Source of the DNA: Clostridia bacterium
GTDB taxonomy: Bacteria > Bacillota_A > Clostridia > Oscillospirales > CAG-272
Reading direction: 5' to 3'
Length of the DNA: 6,095 bases
NCBI GenBank assembly: GCA_017462125.1
Contig: JAFTRQ010000120.1
Location: 1 to 6,095 of the forward strand
A model generated the notes under the pieces. That model was given only the letters and a program-made list of their open reading frames with translations. It ran no database searches and was not told the origin of the DNA. Positions 1 to 5,874 of this stretch are shown here, piece by piece. A program made the position numbers and the translations under genes. Numbering within the stretch: position 1 is the first letter of the stretch; each line of letters opens with the position of its first letter.

Positions 1-80
1 AGGATGTTGAAACGGGCGGAAATGCGGCTCCGCTGCGTTTTGTCCGTGAGACCCTCTCCCCCTTGAGCGGCGTTCTTTTG

Positions 81-114
81 GTTCGTTTTCTGTCGCTGAT
101 GACAGAAAATGAAC
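81..114. repeat. Hairpin-forming inverted repeat
   Basis: The arms at 81-94 and 101-114 are 14 bp with a 6-base loop (95-100). All positions pair except base 85 with base 110, a G:T that is a wobble pair when read as RNA on the + strand. No T-tract follows on either strand, so it is not a classical intrinsic terminator. It sits 35 bp past the end of the leftward radical SAM gene and could stabilise or end its transcript. The regular arms suggest a dispersed intergenic repeat, which I cannot test from one copy. Confidence 0.6.
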
Positions 115-128
115 ACATAAAGACACCC

Positions 129-144
129 ATAAATTGCAATTTAT
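129..144. repeat. 16-bp perfect A/T-rich palindrome
   Basis: ATAAATTG is followed directly by its exact reverse complement CAATTTAT, with no spacer. It lies 5 bp beyond the TAA stop of the leftward radical SAM gene. With no loop and mostly A:T pairs it would make a poor RNA terminator, so it is either a protein-binding dyad or a chance A/T-rich palindrome. Confidence 0.4.
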
Positions 145-149
145 CTCAT

Positions 150-1028
150 TTAAAAATCAGGCGTATATTTCTTACTTGACGAATCGACGCTTTGAAAATA
201 GCCTTCAAAGCCAAGCTCGTCGGCAACCTTCATTACGCTGTCGTATTCAAATTTCGTCAATCTGCGGCAGAGGTTTTTGTGCTCGGCACAACCCGAAGAG
301 ACGTAAAAATCGGGGGTGTATTGACTCATAAGGCTCACTCGCAAATTATCCGCTCCGAATTTGTTTGCAAGATGCTTCAAGACCGCGATCGAGTCGTTTC
401 TGTGACTCGGCAAAACGAGATGGCGGACAAGCACGCCGCATCGCATCAGTCCCCGCCCGTCAAATTGCGGCTTACCCGTCTGACGGAGCATTTCCCCAAG
501 TGCCTCGGTGGCCACCTCCAGATAATCGGATGCCGAGGAATAAGCCCGGGCTACTTCGCCGTCAAAATACTTGAAATCGGGCAGATAGACGTCGACAAGA
601 CCGTCCAGCATACGGAGGCTTTCTACGCTCTCATATCCTCCGCTGTTCCAAACCACAGGGACGGAAAGCTTCGGCTTGATCCTTTCCAAAATCCGTGCAA
701 GTCTTTTTGTATAATGAGTTGGTGTGACAAACTCCACGCACTCGGCGCCCTGCTCTGTCAGGTCAAAGATCATCACTTCAAGCTCACCGTCGGTCGTCAA
801 GGCTCCCTTATCGCCTCGGCTGATGTCAATATTCTGACAGTACAGGCATCGCAGATTGCATCCCGAGAAAAAGACAGTTCCCGCACCGTGCTCTCCCGCG
901 ATGCAAGGCTCTTCCCAATTGTGTATCATTGATTTTGCCACTAAAAATTCGTCGGGCGCGCGGCAAAAGCCAAGCTGACCCTGCGCTCTGTCTGCAGAGC
1001 AATCTCTCGGGCAGATATTACAAGCCAC
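150..1028 (-). CDS. PflX-like radical SAM protein (COG1313 type)
   Basis: A 292-residue radical SAM protein related to pyruvate formate-lyase activating enzymes. The radical SAM cluster motif CX3CX2C is at C57, C61 and C64 (GCNLRCLYCQN), binding the [4Fe-4S] cluster that cleaves S-adenosylmethionine. An N-terminal cysteine cluster (C3, C6, C10, C22, in the form CxxCPRxC) and the C-terminal QS...YTPDF tail are typical of the PflX/COG1313 group, whose substrate is not established. Length is normal for that group and there is no signal peptide or membrane segment, so it should be cytoplasmic. The start is GTG: a GGAGGG site at 1034-1039 lies 5 nt upstream and CNICPRDC follows directly. It is transcribed divergently from the xylosidase gene from a good promoter at 1065-1093. 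No glycyl-radical enzyme is in the window, so a PFL-activating role is only a family-level guess. Confidence 0.9.
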   Translation of the reverse strand: MACNICPRDCSADRAQGQLGFCRAPDEFLVAKSMIHNWEEPCIAGEHGAGTVFFSGCNLRCLYCQNIDISRGDKGALTTDGELEVMIFDLTEQGAECVEFVTPTHYTKRLARILERIKPKLSVPVVWNSGGYESVESLRMLDGLVDVYLPDFKYFDGEVARAYSSASDYLEVATEALGEMLRQTGKPQFDGRGLMRCGVLVRHLVLPSHRNDSIAVLKHLANKFGADNLRVSLMSQYTPDFYVSSGCAEHKNLCRRLTKFEYDSVMKVADELGFEGYFQSVDSSSKKYTPDF

Positions 1029-1033
1029 GCTAT

Positions 1034-1039
1034 CCCTCC
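1034..1039 (-). promoter_or_regulatory. Ribosome binding site fixing a GTG start
   Basis: Read on the minus strand this is GGAGGG, 5 nt before the GTG at 1026-1028. No ATG lies between it and the conserved N-terminal cysteine motif, so the GTG is the best start for the radical SAM gene. Confidence 0.75.
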
Positions 1040-1064
1040 AATCAAAAATTCTTTTCGTAAGACA

Positions 1065-1093
1065 ACTATATCAAAATTCACGCCGCAAGTCAA
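1065..1093 (-). promoter_or_regulatory. Sigma-A promoter of the radical SAM gene
   Basis: On the minus strand TTGACT (1088-1093) is separated by exactly 17 bp from TATAGT (1065-1070). Each hexamer is one base from consensus. Transcription would begin near 1058, giving a short leader of about 30 nt that includes the GGAGGG site. Confidence 0.75.
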
Positions 1094-1103
1094 GAGATTC
1101 GGC

Positions 1104-1152
1104 AAATTTTGTCCATAAAAAACTCAAAAATGGCTATCTTTTTGCAAAAAAA
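1104..1152. promoter_or_regulatory. Roughly helix-phased A/T tracts
   Basis: Runs at 1104-1110 (AAATTTT), 1117-1122 (A6), 1126-1130 (A5), 1139-1143 (T5) and 1146-1152 (A7) have centres averaging about 10 bp apart. This can bend DNA. The segment lies between the two divergent promoters and could help both through bending or as UP-element-like DNA. Function is inferred. Confidence 0.35.
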
Positions 1153-1163
1153 TATAGTACAAT
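1135..1163 (+). promoter_or_regulatory. Probable promoter of the GH39 gene
   Basis: TACAAT at 1158-1163 is a good -10 hexamer, with transcription expected near 1170. The -35 position at 17-bp spacing (1135-1140, TATCTT) matches consensus poorly. The call therefore rests on the -10 box, the A/T-rich upstream DNA and the position before a strong ribosome binding site. A weak -35 would fit dependence on an activator, but that is inference. Confidence 0.45.
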
Positions 1164-1198
1164 AGTCTTAACATCTAACGCAAAGGAGAAATTATCCT

Positions 1199-2674
1199 AT
1201 GAGACAGATAAAAGCAGATATAAATGCCAAAAAGGGTCGGCTTAACCGCTACTTTTCAAGATGCATCGGCGCGGGCAGAGCTGCGGAGGTTATGCGACAC
1301 ACCGCATATGAGCAGTTAAAGCTAATACAGGAGGAATGTCCCTTTGAATATATCCGCTTCCACGGGCTTTTCCACGACGAGATGGGCATCGTTCACAGGA
1401 ATGACGACGGATCGCTTTTCTTCAACTTTCAGTATGTAGATATGCTTTTCGATTCGCTTCTCGACGTCGGAATTCGTCCTCTGGTCGAGCTCGGTCTTAT
1501 GCCGGGAGAGCTTCGAAGCGGCGACGACACCGTATTCTGGTGGAAGATGTACAAAACTCCGCCAAAGGACTACGGTGAGTGGGAGCAGCTTATTGATGCT
1601 TTGGTTCGTCACGTAACAGAGCGTTACGGTGAAGAGGAGATCAAAAAGTGGTACTTCGAGGTTTGGAATGAGCCCGATCACCCAAGCTTTTTCCGCTCCG
1701 ATGATAGAATGAATGATTACTTCAAGATATACGCAAGTGCCGCCAAGGCGGTCAAAAAGGTGAATCCCGAATACAAGGTTGGCGGCCCCGCGACGGCAGG
1801 ACTTCGTTGGATTCCCGAGATCATCGCGTATTGCCGCGAAAACGACGTCCCTCTCGACTTTATTTCGGGTCACTACTATTGCCTCAAGGGTGACTTCGAC
1901 CCCGACGGCAAGGTGCGCCTCGTTATGAACGACCACGCATATCTCTCGGGAACGATAAACAAAGTAGGCAAAGAAACGCACGCGGAGGGCTATCCCCTGC
2001 TGATCACCGAATGGTCGGCGTCCTATTCCTCCCGCGACCCCGTTCACGACAGCTATTTCTCCGCGCCCTTTATCCTCCGCATCATCAAGGAGTGTGAGGG
2101 GCAAGCCGATATGCTCTCCTATTGGGTCTATACCGACGTTTTTGAGGAGGTGGGCGTGGGCAAGACTCCCTTCCACGGCGGATTTGGCCTTTTCAATCTC
2201 CAATCTCTCAAAAAGCCGGCATATCACGCTTACGCTATGCTGAATTCTCTCGGTGACGACGAGCTTGCCTGCGACGATAAAAACGCTTACGTATGCCGCA
2301 AGGAAAATGAGGTCCAAGTGCTTTTCTGGAACTCGGTGATCCTCAAGCAGGACGCGCCCAACGTGGAATTTTTCACCCGTCCTCTGCCCGCAAAGGAGAT
2401 AGAGGATGCAAGGGTTACCCTTTCGGGATTTGAGGCAGGCAAAGCATACGAGGTCAAGGTAGAAACCGTGGGCTACAAAATGGGCGACGTTTACAATGCA
2501 TACCTTGATATGGGACTTACCGACACGCCTACAAGAGAACAGACCCATGCTCTTGCGGAGGCATCGAAGCCGAAGCAGACAAGCTTTTCTGTGAAGGCAA
2601 ACGCCGATGGCGTGCTCGAGCTCACACTTCCCCAAAGCGAAAACCAAGCAGATCTTGTTAAGATCAAATTATAA
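1199..2674 (+). CDS. xynB: GH39 beta-xylosidase (EC 3.2.1.37)
   Basis: A 491-residue glycoside hydrolase of family 39, matching clostridial beta-xylosidases such as Thermoanaerobacterium XynB (about 500 residues) along its full length. It should hydrolyse xylose from the non-reducing end of xylo-oligosaccharides with retention of configuration. The (beta/alpha)8 barrel covers roughly residues 15-340. The general acid/base is E158 in FEVWNEPD and the nucleophile is E271 in LLITEWSASY, in the order and spacing of the family. PVHD (281-284), SYW (307-309), DVFEE (313-317) and FHGGFGL (325-331) are further family motifs. A beta-sandwich domain follows from about 345 to the end. There is no signal peptide, so it acts in the cytoplasm on imported oligosaccharides. 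AAAGGAGA at 1182-1189 supports the ATG start. No sugar transporter or regulator is adjacent. Xylosidase specificity is the usual one for bacterial GH39 but is not proven by sequence. Confidence 0.93.
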   Translation: MRQIKADINAKKGRLNRYFSRCIGAGRAAEVMRHTAYEQLKLIQEECPFEYIRFHGLFHDEMGIVHRNDDGSLFFNFQYVDMLFDSLLDVGIRPLVELGLMPGELRSGDDTVFWWKMYKTPPKDYGEWEQLIDALVRHVTERYGEEEIKKWYFEVWNEPDHPSFFRSDDRMNDYFKIYASAAKAVKKVNPEYKVGGPATAGLRWIPEIIAYCRENDVPLDFISGHYYCLKGDFDPDGKVRLVMNDHAYLSGTINKVGKETHAEGYPLLITEWSASYSSRDPVHDSYFSAPFILRIIKECEGQADMLSYWVYTDVFEEVGVGKTPFHGGFGLFNLQSLKKPAYHAYAMLNSLGDDELACDDKNAYVCRKENEVQVLFWNSVILKQDAPNVEFFTRPLPAKEIEDARVTLSGFEAGKAYEVKVETVGYKMGDVYNAYLDMGLTDTPTREQTHALAEASKPKQTSFSVKANADGVLELTLPQSENQADLVKIKL

Positions 2675-2703
2675 TTGACAACCGTTCTCCGTTATGCTAT
2701 AAT
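2675..2703 (+). promoter_or_regulatory. Perfect-consensus sigma-A promoter
   Basis: TTGACA (2675-2680) is separated by exactly 17 bp from TATAAT (2698-2703), with both hexamers identical to consensus. The -35 box begins at the base after the TAA stop of the xylosidase gene. The expected start of transcription is about 2710, giving a leader of about 30 nt before the ATG at 2740. A promoter this strong without control would be highly active, so the overlapping palindrome (2684-2736) is a plausible control element. Confidence 0.85.
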
Positions 2704-2736
2704 GATTATGGTCATCATTTTGGCATAACGGAGAAT
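2684..2736. repeat. Long palindrome spanning promoter and RBS
   Basis: A 13-bp perfect inverted repeat (2685-2697 with 2723-2735) continues inward through a second 6-bp perfect arm (2701-2706 with 2714-2719) around a 7-base centre. In RNA the stem would be 23 positions: 20 Watson-Crick pairs, two G:U pairs (2684/2736, 2698/2722) and one mismatch (2700/2720). The symmetry centre, base 2710, coincides with the expected transcription start. As DNA it could be an operator. As RNA it would form only in transcripts arriving from upstream, because the left arm lies before the promoter's own start point. Four U residues follow the right arm (2736-2739), so it may also act as a weak terminator for the xylosidase transcript. 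Confidence 0.8.
2730..2734 (+). promoter_or_regulatory. Ribosome binding site inside the palindrome
   Basis: GGAGA lies 5 nt before the ATG at 2740, correct for initiation, and it sets that start. All its bases belong to the right arm of the palindrome, paired with 2686-2690 in any transcript containing both arms. It would be free in transcripts starting near 2710. Confidence 0.8.
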
Positions 2737-2739
2737 TTT

Positions 2740-3801
2740 ATGAAGATTGAAAACATTTCCACCCCCGCACTTATCGTAAATAAATCTGTATTCGACAAGA
2801 ATGCGGAAAGAATGAAGGAGCTTTTGAAAAACAGCTCTCTTTCTCTTCGTCCTCACTACAAATCTCACAAATGCGCCACCATCGCCCACAAGCAGATAGA
2901 GGACGGGGCCGTGGGTATGACCTGCGCAAAGCTTGACGAGGCAATTGACCTTGCCGACTGCGGCATTGAGGATGTTTTGATCGCGAATCAGATCACGGAT
3001 AAACAAAAGATCTCCCGACTTGCCCATCTGGCAAACGTCTGCAGGCTGACCGTCTGCGTAGACGACAAAGAAAACGTGGCGGACATCGAACGCGCGGCGG
3101 AATTGGCAAGCTCAACCGTGCATTGCCTGATCGAATATGAGATCGGAATGGAGCGTTGCGGCGTCGCAACAAAAGAAGATGTTGCCGCTCTTGCGGAATT
3201 TATTAATCAATGTCCTCATCTTGTCTTTGACGGAATTCAAGCCTATGCAGGTCACCTGTCCCACACCGTATCGGAAACCGAAAGACTTGAAAGAACACAG
3301 GCGAACACCGAAAAGATCAAGGAGCTTCTAAACTATCTCGACGGGAAGGGCTTGCACGCCCGCACACTTTCGGGCGGAAGCACGGGAACCTCTCTGATCA
3401 AGGCCAAGGAAGGGCTCTACACAGAGCTTCAGGCCGGAAGCTATCTCTTTATGGATTCCACCTACAGAGAATTGGGACTTCCCTTTGAGAACTCGCTCTT
3501 TATCCTCACCACCGTGGTCAGCGTCAACGAAAGACTTGTTGTAGTTGATGCGGGTGTAAAATCCTGCGGCGTTGATCAGGGAATGCCCGTCCCCGTTGGC
3601 TTTAGCGTCTCCCACATTGTAGACAGCGAGGAGCATCTTCAGCTGCATAATCCATCGAAGCAGCTCAAGATCGGCGATAAGGTATTGCTGATCCCCGCCC
3701 ATTGCTGTTCCACAGTCAATCTCCACGACCGCCTCTATTTAGTCGAGGGGGACAAGGTAGTCGACAGGCTTCCCGTTACGGCAAGAGGCTGCTTCCATTG
3801 A
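2740..3801 (+). CDS. DSD1-family PLP enzyme (D-threonine aldolase-like)
   Basis: A 353-residue fold-type III PLP enzyme of the D-threonine aldolase/D-serine dehydratase group (COG3616). Residues about 5-235 form the alanine-racemase-like barrel. RPHYKSHK (37-44) carries the expected PLP lysine, most likely K41. SGGSTGT (211-217) is the phosphate-binding loop. The C-terminal beta domain has PAHCCSTVNL, where H321 and C323 are the HxC pair that binds zinc in characterised members. Expected chemistry is retro-aldol cleavage or dehydration of a D-configured beta-hydroxy amino acid such as D-threonine, D-serine or 3-hydroxyaspartate. Sequence alone does not choose between them. It is the first gene of an operon, ending in tandem in-frame stops (TGA TAA), with the next gene 13 bp on. 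No signal peptide is seen, so it is cytoplasmic. Confidence 0.88.
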   Translation: MKIENISTPALIVNKSVFDKNAERMKELLKNSSLSLRPHYKSHKCATIAHKQIEDGAVGMTCAKLDEAIDLADCGIEDVLIANQITDKQKISRLAHLANVCRLTVCVDDKENVADIERAAELASSTVHCLIEYEIGMERCGVATKEDVAALAEFINQCPHLVFDGIQAYAGHLSHTVSETERLERTQANTEKIKELLNYLDGKGLHARTLSGGSTGTSLIKAKEGLYTELQAGSYLFMDSTYRELGLPFENSLFILTTVVSVNERLVVVDAGVKSCGVDQGMPVPVGFSVSHIVDSEEHLQLHNPSKQLKIGDKVLLIPAHCCSTVNLHDRLYLVEGDKVVDRLPVTARGCFH

Positions 3802-3814
3802 TAAGGAGACCGTT

Positions 3815-4627
3815 ATGAATCATCTCTCCAACCTCCACACGCACTCCACCTTCTGCGATGGGAAAAACACCCCCGAGCAGATCGTTATGGCGGCGATCGA
3901 CAAGGGCTTTTCCGCAATCGGCTTTTCGGGTCACGGGTACACGCCCTTTGACCTCAGATACTGCATGAAGGATACTGCGGGATATATTGCTGAAATCCGC
4001 AGGCTTAAAAGCAAATATCAAGGCAAGATCACGATCCTTCTCGGCATTGAGGAGGACGCCTTTGCCCCCGCAGACCGCAAGGAATTCGATTACGTCATCG
4101 GCTCGTCTCACTATTATTGCATTGACGGCAAATATTTGCCCATAGATTCCAATTACGACTACTTCAAAAAATGCCTTGAGGCATTTGAATATGACGTTGT
4201 CAGAATGGCAGAGGTATATTACAGCAGCTTCTGCGCTTACATACAAAGCAGAAAGCCCGACATCATCGGCCATTTTGATCTCATAACAAAATTCGACAAG
4301 CTCGATCGCTCCCTGTTTTTAGAAAATGCAGAATACCGCGCCGTTGCCGAGAAATACGTCCTTAAAGCAGCCGAGTGCGATTGCCTTTTCGAGGTAAACA
4401 CAGGTGCGATCACAAGAGGACTTCGTTCTACCCCATATCCCGCGCCACATCTTCTTCACGTTCTGAAAAAGCAGAACGCAAAGCTTATCCTCTCCTCCGA
4501 CAGTCACGTTATCGATACTCTGGACGGTGTTTTTGAAGAGACGAAGGATTACCTTTACGATATCGGCTTCAGACATGCATACGCTCCGACAGACAGCGGG
4601 TTTGCACCCTATCGGTTAAAGAACTGA
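3815..4627 (+). CDS. hisK: PHP-family phosphatase, histidinol-phosphatase-like
   Basis: A 270-residue PHP-domain phosphoesterase resembling histidinol-phosphatase HisK/HisJ (EC 3.1.3.15), the usual length for the family. The metal-binding motifs appear in order: LHTHS (H8, H10) with D15, GFSGHG (H40), GIEED (E79), GSSHY (H99), IGHFDL (H153) and SSDSH (D229, H231). Together they make the tri-metal site that hydrolyses a phosphomonoester. The EVNTGAITRGLRSTPYP segment (193-209) matches the late substrate-binding region of HisK-like proteins. AAGGAG at 3803-3808 is 6 nt before the ATG, and the gene lies 13 bp after the aldolase-like gene, so the two are cotranscribed. No other histidine-biosynthesis gene is in the window. 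Histidinol phosphate is thus the best family guess, and another small phosphoester is possible. Confidence 0.85.
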   Translation: MNHLSNLHTHSTFCDGKNTPEQIVMAAIDKGFSAIGFSGHGYTPFDLRYCMKDTAGYIAEIRRLKSKYQGKITILLGIEEDAFAPADRKEFDYVIGSSHYYCIDGKYLPIDSNYDYFKKCLEAFEYDVVRMAEVYYSSFCAYIQSRKPDIIGHFDLITKFDKLDRSLFLENAEYRAVAEKYVLKAAECDCLFEVNTGAITRGLRSTPYPAPHLLHVLKKQNAKLILSSDSHVIDTLDGVFEETKDYLYDIGFRHAYAPTDSGFAPYRLKN

Positions 4628-4649
4628 CAGTAACCCGTAAAATTACAAG

Positions 4650-4668
4650 AAAAATTACAAATTTTTTT
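4650..4668 (+). terminator. Weak terminator candidate after the PHP gene
   Basis: A 7-bp stem made only of A:T pairs (4650-4656 with 4660-4666, 3-base loop) ends in a run of seven T (4662-4668). The T-run is right for an intrinsic terminator and the position, 23 bp after the stop, is plausible. A stem without G:C pairs would be unstable, so transcription may continue into the next gene or end by Rho. Confidence 0.25.
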
Positions 4669-4677
4669 GATAAACAC

Positions 4678-4706
4678 TTGATTTATAGCAAAAAATATAT
4701 TAAAAT
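4678..4706 (+). promoter_or_regulatory. Sigma-A promoter of pfkA
   Basis: TTGATT (4678-4683) and TAAAAT (4701-4706) are separated by exactly 17 bp of A/T-rich DNA. The start would be near 4713, giving phosphofructokinase a leader of about 75 nt and transcription independent of the upstream operon. Confidence 0.65.
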
Positions 4707-4787
4707 ATAGAGTAGCGATCAAAATTCTCTCTTTTGCAGAGCTTTTTCGCAGATTCAAGTATATTAACCCGAAAGGATATATAAATA

Positions 4788-5864
4788 ATGGCAAAATTCA
4801 GAAAAATAGGAATACTTACTTCGGGCGGTGACGCTCCCGGTATGAATGCGGCGATCAGAGCGATAACACGCAAGGCTCTCTCTGAGGGCATTGAGGTAGT
4901 CGGAATCTACGAAGGCTACAGCGGACTTATCAACGGCAATGTAAAACCCCTTGACAGCCGCTCTGTCTCCAACATCATAACCACCGGCGGTACTATGCTG
5001 TACAGCTCACGCTGTCCCGAGTTCAAAACCGAGGAAGGAATGGCTAAGGCAATCAAGACCTGCGAGGAGAACCAGATCGACGCGATCGTAGCTCTCGGCG
5101 GTGACGGTACCTTCCGCGGTGCTACCGACCTGACCAATCACGGAATTCCCTCTATCGGTATTCCCTGCACCATTGACAACGACATTACCGCAACCGAATA
5201 CACCATCGGCTTTGATACCGCTATGAACACCGTTCTGGACATGGTGGGCGCGCTTCGTGAGACCTGTGAATCTCATGCAAGATGTAACATCATCGAGGTT
5301 ATGGGTCGTAACTGCGGTATGATCGCTCTTTACGCAGGCATTTCCTCGGGTGCGGTAGTTATCGCTATTCCCGAGGTTGAATTCGATGAGGCTCGCGCTA
5401 TCGAACGCTTCCGCCATGCAAGAGAGGCCGGCAAGAGAGGTATGATCGGCGTATTTGCCGAGGGTATGTCTCTCAATCTTGACCACAAGTACAGCGAGGA
5501 GTTTGTTACAAAGCTGGAAGCTCAGACAGGCATCGAGACCAAGTTCGCCCGTCTCGGTCATATCGTTCGCGGCGGCTCTCCCGCCCTCCGTGACCGTCTC
5601 ACAGCAACACAGATGGGCGCTAATGCCGTCAGCTGTCTACTCGAGGGCAAGAGCAACGTGGTTATGTGCGTTCAACACGGTAAGATCACCAGCGTTGACA
5701 TCAACTATGCGCTGATGCTCGACAGAATGTATAAGAACAAGTTGGCGGAGGGTGATCTCGATAACTTCAGCCCCGACGCAATCGCCGAAATGAAGTCTGC
5801 CTGCGCATACCGTCAGGCTAAGATGGAAAGACTCTACAGAATGTCCTTCGATTTGGGCGTATGA
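4788..5864 (+). CDS. pfkA: ATP-type 6-phosphofructokinase (EC 2.7.1.11)
   Basis: A 358-residue group A phosphofructokinase that phosphorylates fructose 6-phosphate to fructose 1,6-bisphosphate in the cytoplasm, the committed step of glycolysis. Motifs: TSGGDAPGMN (11-20, nucleotide loop), SSR75, GGDGT (104-108), TIDND (128-132, catalytic base D130), R165, EVMGR (170-174), AEGM (224-227) and LGHIVRGGSP (256-265). G107, at the E. coli G104 position, indicates ATP rather than pyrophosphate as donor. Two positions are odd: C127 replaces the glycine of PGTIDND (E. coli G124; lysine in PPi enzymes), and K252 replaces the substrate-binding arginine R243. The protein is about 38 residues longer than E. 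coli PfkA, mostly at the C-terminus. It is monocistronic, with its own promoter and a hairpin block directly downstream. ATP use is likely but not certain given C127. Confidence 0.93.
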   Translation: MAKFRKIGILTSGGDAPGMNAAIRAITRKALSEGIEVVGIYEGYSGLINGNVKPLDSRSVSNIITTGGTMLYSSRCPEFKTEEGMAKAIKTCEENQIDAIVALGGDGTFRGATDLTNHGIPSIGIPCTIDNDITATEYTIGFDTAMNTVLDMVGALRETCESHARCNIIEVMGRNCGMIALYAGISSGAVVIAIPEVEFDEARAIERFRHAREAGKRGMIGVFAEGMSLNLDHKYSEEFVTKLEAQTGIETKFARLGHIVRGGSPALRDRLTATQMGANAVSCLLEGKSNVVMCVQHGKITSVDINYALMLDRMYKNKLAEGDLDNFSPDAIAEMKSACAYRQAKMERLYRMSFDLGV

Positions 5865-5874
5865 TATAATTATA

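Larger units (their letters stand above)
1..149. other. Left-edge intergenic, repeat-like region
   Basis: This stretch lies beyond the stop codon of the leftward radical SAM gene and holds no gene I can support. It contains a hairpin (81-114) and a palindrome (129-144), listed separately. One rightward frame is open from base 3 to a TGA at 177-179 (58 codons, no start codon needed at the edge). However, it reads straight through both inverted repeats and runs 30 bp antisense into the radical SAM gene. I therefore read it as repeat-derived rather than as the tail of a real protein, although a genuine C-terminus ending near base 66 or 179 cannot be excluded without the upstream sequence. Confidence 0.5.
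4628..4787 (+). other. A/T-rich intergenic region before pfkA
   Basis: This gap holds a poor terminator candidate and one promoter (listed separately), then a leader of about 75 nt before the phosphofructokinase gene. AAAATTACAA occurs twice in direct order at 4639-4648 and 4651-4660. I see no recognisable riboswitch and no coding frame. AAAGGA at 4772-4777 is the ribosome binding site, 10 nt from the ATG. Confidence 0.6.

Noticed and set aside
192..932. A 246-codon open frame opposite the radical SAM gene
   Set aside because: The opposite strand carries intact radical SAM motifs over its whole length, and this frame has no protein-family features.
1322..2647. A 441-codon open frame antisense to the xylosidase gene
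   Set aside because: It mirrors the codon bias of a clear GH39 gene, shows no recognisable motif and has no promoter or ribosome binding site of its own.
4614..4635. GGTTA/TAACC inverted repeat across the PHP gene stop codon
   Set aside because: The stem has only 5 bp around a 12-base loop and is not followed by a T-run, so chance is sufficient.
4713..4787. Possible riboswitch or leader regulator before pfkA
   Set aside because: The leader is A/T-rich with only 4-bp pairing options (CTCT with AGAG) and matches no riboswitch core I know.
5007..5561. A 184-codon leftward open frame within pfkA
   Set aside because: It is a shadow of the strongly conserved phosphofructokinase coding sequence.
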